Shown: piece by piece, positions 59,086 through 64,000 of the stretch
How positions within the stretch are numbered: position 1 is the stretch's first letter
Layout of the letters: each line of letters opens with the position of its first letter
NCBI GenBank assembly: GCA_000711775.1
Contig: ARYC01000320.1
Coordinates: 105,687-169,686 of the forward strand
Origin: Oxytricha trifallax
Lineage: Eukaryota; Ciliophora; Spirotrichea; Sporadotrichida; Oxytrichidae
Reading direction: 5' to 3'
DNA: 64,000 nt
Made by a program: the position numbers and the translations under genes
Notes under the pieces: model-generated
The model's database searches: none
What the model was told of the DNA's origin: nothing
The model's input: only the letters and a program-made list of their open reading frames with translations

Positions 59086-59399
59086 TTATGTTGCGGTTTT
59101 GGGGAAATTTCTGCCCCTTACTTTTTTTCCTTCAAAACATGATAAAAACTGTATATATACCCCACTTTCGACTATGGAGATTACGATTTACCCATTTCTA
59201 GAAAAATTATTTTTAAAAACTGAATTACTTTTGTGACTATATTAGAAAATATTATAAAAATTATTTTTTAAAAATATATTTCTTCACTCGATCTGGAAAG
59301 TCTTAAAACATAGTAAAAATAGGGTTATTGAAAAAATATTTTTGATTCACTTTTTATTATCTAATACGATCATTCTATAGATTTACATATATTTGGTTT

Positions 59400-59955
59400 T
59401 TCATAATTTGGCTAATTTATAACTTCTCGCAACATATTTTGCTAACCTAAATGTGACAAAATAATAAAGATGCGCAACATCTTTGGCTAACCATAATTTG
59501 ACAAACATTAAATACTCGCAACATCTTTGGCTTACCATTATTTGAGAATATTAATGTTCTAGACCATTGTTTATGTTGCTAAATACGGTAACATGAGGGG
59601 TGCCTTAGTGTTCTAGAATAATGTTCCAGAACATTGTTCTTGTTGCCAAATACGGTAACATGAGGGGTGCCTAAGTGTTCTAGAATAATGTTCTAGAACA
59701 TTGTTCTTGTTGCCAAATACGGTAACTTGAGGGGTGCCTAAGTGTTCTAAAATAATGTTCCAGAACAATGTTCTTGTTGCCAAATACGGTAACATGAGGG
59801 GTGCCTTAGTGTACTAGAATAAAGTTCTAGAACATTATTCTTGTTGCCAAATACGGTAACATGAGGGGTGCCTAAGTGTTCTAAAATAATGTTCCAGAAC
59901 ATTGTTCTTGTTGCCAAATATGGTAACATTAGTGGTGCCAATAATGTGCGTAACA
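59400..59955 (+). repeat. Two tandem arrays upstream of the Helitron ORF
   Basis: 59425-59545: about three units near 55 bp containing cgcaacatctttggctaacc. 59565-59945: five to six units of about 74 bp containing gccaaatacggtaacatgag, gggtgcctaagtgttctaga and the partly palindromic ataatgttctagaacattgt. Variation between units is small. Followed by a TATA-like region (atataagg at 59981) and the Helitron ORF. Confidence 0.88.
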
Positions 59956-60024
59956 TGAGTAACTTTCAAAATTTAGGGGTATATAAGGGAGTGCAAAAAT
60001 AAAAATTATAATATTAAATTAAAA

Positions 60025-63000
60025 ATGTAAAGAAAATCTGTTGACGAAATTTCAGATCAGAAATAAAATTCTGATCAGAATTAAATTTCTGACCAGAATT
60101 AAATTTCTGATCAGAATTGAATAAATGATCTTGGTTAAAATAATGAAAATTTCTTGTCAATAGAAGAAAAGTATATTGAGCTAAAAAACAAGACTGTTAC
60201 ATTATATGAGTTCAACTAACTAGATAACATAATGAACGAAGTTGGCTATTTTGATATTTTGGAAAGAATCAAATAATACTATGAAAATAAATAACATCAC
60301 AGATTGACAGATGTTGTAATTGGAGAGAAACAATTGTTTAAATTAAAAAATCAAAATACAAATGAAAGTTATATCAGCAATGTTTAATTTGAGGATATTA
60401 TTGAAATTTAATAATAAATGATAGAGAATAAATTTTTCCAAAGACTTGATAAAAGGAATCCTTAATAAATGGCGGTCTAAGTCATGAAAATAACTAAGCA
60501 CTCAAAGGAACAATGCATGTCTTTTATGACTAGATTCATAATTGAAAATGGGCTTATTAAGATTAGACTCTATTTAAATGGAAGAGATGTAAACATGCTA
60601 AAACCCAAAGAAATTGCTTTTATGCTAGAGTTGAATTTATTATAGAAAAGGGAGTTTGCATAAATATAGCAATTTATGAGCAAGTGCCAAACTATGCAAA
60701 TGGGAAGTAATATAACAAATGAAGATAATTAAGCTGTTAATTTAATTGTGAGAAAAAACATTTAAAGTTTACAAAGGAAGTTGGATAAACAAAGTAACAA
60801 AGAAATTTGTGGAGTATGTGGAAAACTCTTGAGTTTAATTATGTAAAGGAAGGAAAACAATTATCTTTAGTTAAGCAAAAATTAGCATACTCCCAGAGCA
60901 GCTTATATATTCGTAGAGCACTTTGATAACATAAATTGGGACGAGTAAAAAAAGAGAGTAAAAATATGTTATTAGTGTTCAAAGATAAAAATTGAAGATA
61001 TGAGCAATGAAAGAGATTTTGAATAGCCTTAAGAATTAAAGAGGTTGACTAACAGACAACAACAATATGCAATTATGCTTGGAAATGTACATTCTTACAT
61101 ATAAAATAAAGAAGGCAACTCATACTATCATCTATATGGTGACTAAGATTTCACAACTTATGATGGATCTCTTCAGAATTACTTTAAAGAATTAAGAAGA
61201 AAAGACAACTGGTGGCATTATCTAAGACCAAATGATAAGAAAAACATTGTATTAGCAATATAATACTTAAAAGGATCAAATCACCTATTTAAGTTGTTCT
61301 ACTGTAATTGGGAAATATATCATATCATGCAAGCTAAAGTAGAACTTAGAGAAATTCTAAAATCATTTCCTGAAGAGATACGTGTATACCCAGTTTAAAG
61401 TCATAGAATGAGAGATATTATAGATATTGATGAAAATGATATGATAAATGATGATATAAGCAAAGGAATAATTATTGACACAACTTAAGAATACTACTTG
61501 TTACCTCTCAATATAGAGTACAGTGATAATATTCTTGGAAGACTAATTGAACTTGGTGATATAAGTGCGTTAGACTCCTTCTAAATTATAAAACCAGAGC
61601 GATTTGAAGAAGTAAAGAATCAAACAGACTATGCTCATTATCTAGATGATAAGAAAACAGAATAATAGGAACTTCTTAGAAACAAAGTTTATTACAGAGA
61701 CCCTTATATAGAGGAAATGCTTTTCCCAAGCTTATTCCCAACTGGTAAGGGAGGATACAACAATACTTATCAATAATTTGGCATGACTCCTAAGTAGTAT
61801 GTGAAGATGAGACTCTTATCGTGTAGGTACGAGTATAGACTTAACACTGATTTCATATTTTGGTGGTTTGATAGAGTTAAGAAAGAACAAATTCTAAGCT
61901 TTAACAGAGGAGTTAAGTTTATCAATCCAAGGGAATATGACAAAACACTAACATAAGGTGTCATAATGTAAAAAGTAGGCGAAAAGGAAAGACTAGAATA
62001 TTTTGGTAAGAAACTCAGTAGAAAACATGTTGATACACCTTAGTATTGGTAAAACAAATGGTACGAATTAATGTGTCTACTTGAGTATTTTGACAAAGAA
62101 AATAACAAGCCTCACCCAGATCTGTTCATAACACTAACTCTTAATGAAAAAGATCCATACCTGTTACAATTGAAATAACATAGAAACTCTCTAATGGATC
62201 CAGTAGCAAGTTGTAGTCATTTTTATGTTAAAATTAGAGAGACTTTAAAAGTAATCTATGGATCAGAAAAGAAAAAAGGAATATTTGGACGAGCGATTGG
62301 ATACTTTGAAAGAATAGAATTCTAAGTTAGAGGTGCTCCTCATTTACATGTTCTTATCTGGCTTGACAATGAAGGATAATAAATGCTTAATGAAGGAAAT
62401 CTAATATAAGCAACAATGCCAACTAATAATGAGGATAATGATATCAGACTAATGATAGAAAATTATTAGATGCATAATTGTGTTCCTCATAGATGCTATA
62501 AAAATAAAGAAATAATGAAATGCAGATATGGCTATCCTCAACCTCTTCTTGATCATGATTAAATAATGAACAATAAATGGTGCTACAAAAGATTGTATCC
62601 ATCTGAGTAGAGGATCTCTCCTTACAATAAAGACTTACTCAGAATGTTTAATGGAAGTATTTGTGTGCTAAGAATGTCATAATAAGATATCTCACAGTAT
62701 ATGGTTAAGTATATTGCAAAGACAAATCCAGAATTAGACATAGCATTAAAGTATCCATCATTAAATAAGAACACTAATGATGTCATATAATACTTAAAAT
62801 GCAGACAAGTTTCTTCATGCAATGCTGTCTGGCAACTACTTGGATTATAAATGGTCAACTCAAAACCTTCAGTGTAGTTTATTGACATAAATCTTCCATC
62901 TTAAAAAGGAAAAGTTTTGAAACCAAAAAATGAATTAGAGAAACTTGATGAAGAAAGTGAAAATATATTCTTACAAAACAGCCTAGATAGATATTATCAT

Positions 63001-64000
63001 AGACCAGGAAAACTTGAAAATGTTACATTCTTTGATTTCCTAAGATAGTATATGTATGGAATGACCAAAGCAAATATTCCAAAAGGAATTCTTACTAATA
63101 ATGAATTCATGCAAAATTAATAAACAAAGGTATACTATTGGAAAAGAGGAACCAATATAGTAATATAACCAAGAAAGTGGTATCCATAAAATGGAGATGT
63201 TTATTACTATAGCATCTTTTTGGAAAGAGTTCCTCATAGAAGACATTCTTAACTATCTCAAATTAATAAAAGTCAGACTTGGCTTGAGGAATGCTTTATA
63301 CAAGAGATCTTAATTGACTATGGTGATGAAGAAGAAGCAAAATAATTTTGGAAGCATAATAGTATGAATAAAAAACAAATGCATCAAGTGCTACTAAAGC
63401 TGTTAAAAGTCCCTAATATAACTGACACACTTAATACTTAACTAGCAAAGCACATTAATGCATTGACTGAGATAATTGAAGAAGATCTCGAAAATGTTTA
63501 TTTAGATGTTAAATTAGATAGACTTACATAAGACTAACAAATGTATACCCAAGACATTTAGGAAGATATCAACAAAAACATAATGATAGAGAATGAAATA
63601 GATTATAATCCATTAGTGATACCTTCACTGTTGATACAACTTTATGATTCATTCATGGAGAAGCTTAGTGAAGATTAAAGGATGGTTATATAATATTTGT
63701 GCGAGCATATCAAAGATGATAAGTAGTGTCTGTTATTTTTAACAGGCGGTGCAGGAACTGGAAAAAGCTTCCTAATACAACAAATAAGAGTGTTGCTTGA
63801 GTATGCACTTAATCTAAATGTAGAAGTTACTGCTACCACTGGAACTGTAGCAAGTCAAATCAATGGAACGACAATACACTCATTGTTAAGAATCAACTAA
63901 TAGATGAAAACTGCTTGGGTCGAACCCTTTTCCCCATTCCAAGTATTCTTACAGAACATTGATTTATTGATAATTGACGAAGTGTCTATGTTAAATGAAA
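60025..64000 (+). mobile_element. Helitron, 5' part, running off the window end
   Basis: Defined by the Rep/helicase ORF below. The left boundary could not be fixed; the tandem arrays at 59400-59955 may belong to it. The 3' end with its hairpin is beyond 64000. Confidence 0.8.
60232..64000 (+). CDS. Helitron Rep-helicase protein, C-terminus beyond window
   Basis: More than 1250 codons in one frame with TAA/TAG as Gln. An N-terminal region with CGVCGK and CYQC pairs may bind zinc. The Rep domain follows: PHPDLFITLTLNEKDPY, RIEFQVRGAPHLHVLIWL (the HUH motif, here HLH) and YMVKYIAKTNPE with the two-Tyr arrangement. A PIF1-type helicase starts with Walker A GGAGTGKSFLIQQ and Walker B LLIIDEVSM. 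The frame extends upstream to ATG 60025, but a TGA at 60118-60120 interrupts it, so the usable start may be ATG 60232. Rolling-circle transposition is the known role of such proteins. Confidence 0.92.

Noticed and set aside
58823-59201. Phe/Gly/Leu-rich frames over the minisatellite
   Set aside because: Produced by the 22-bp repeat, in several frames at once.
59613-59956. Two repetitive minus-strand frames (LPYLATRTLFWN type)
   Set aside because: They are translations of the 74-bp tandem repeat and have no independent coding evidence.

Overview
This 64-kb window reads as germline (micronuclear) DNA of a spirotrich ciliate, most like Oxytricha and its relatives. Coding stretches run through TAA and TAG, read as Gln, and end only at TGA. 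The DNA is very AT-rich. Genes are cut into segments (MDSs) that rejoin through short direct repeats (pointers). Two telomere-bearing (TBE-type) transposons have ends carrying C4A4 repeats. Under the standard code almost every gene here shatters into fragments, so all coding calls below use Gln for TAA and TAG.

Layout: 1-3362 is a decayed TBE element, truncated by the window edge. 5.0-14.0 kb holds a Q-rich partial gene, an uninterrupted DHHC palmitoyltransferase gene (minus strand), a tiny Q-rich gene with one IES, and a Ras/Rab-like GTPase fusion gene with five deducible IESs. 14.1-25.2 kb is one scrambled P-type ATPase (Na,K/H,K class) gene. Its alternate segments lie on opposite strands, and I could match 26 inverted pointer pairs in strictly antiparallel order. 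25.5-29.9 kb holds foldback elements, a scrambled Cys-rich gene inside a ~255-bp inverted repeat, a GC-rich protein-like island and a (TAC)n microsatellite. 30.6-31.8 kb is a four-exon gene. 31.8-45.9 kb is mostly gene-poor AT-rich DNA with long palindromes, two copies of a GC-rich dispersed repeat and a second MITE copy. 45.9-54.3 kb is a gene cluster: an AP2-domain protein, a 14-3-3 protein in germline order 4-2-1-3-5, an N/Q-rich protein, a small gene overlapping tail-to-tail with a SK-like K+ channel, and another small gene. 54.5-58.5 kb is a complete TBE element whose middle gene is intact although its transposase and zinc-finger/kinase genes are broken. 58.8-60 kb carries minisatellites. 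60.0-64.0 kb is a Helitron Rep/helicase ORF running off the window.

The genes do not form operons. What unites them is the architecture: somatic genes must be reassembled from this DNA by pointer-guided deletion, inversion and permutation, while TBE, MITE, foldback and Helitron elements occupy the eliminated fraction. The strongest observations are the antiparallel ATPase locus, including a 27-bp inverted segment carrying the catalytic phosphorylation-site residues, the permuted 14-3-3 gene, and the scrambled Cys-rich gene within a near-identical inverted repeat. All protein-family names come from motifs recognised by eye, with no database search.
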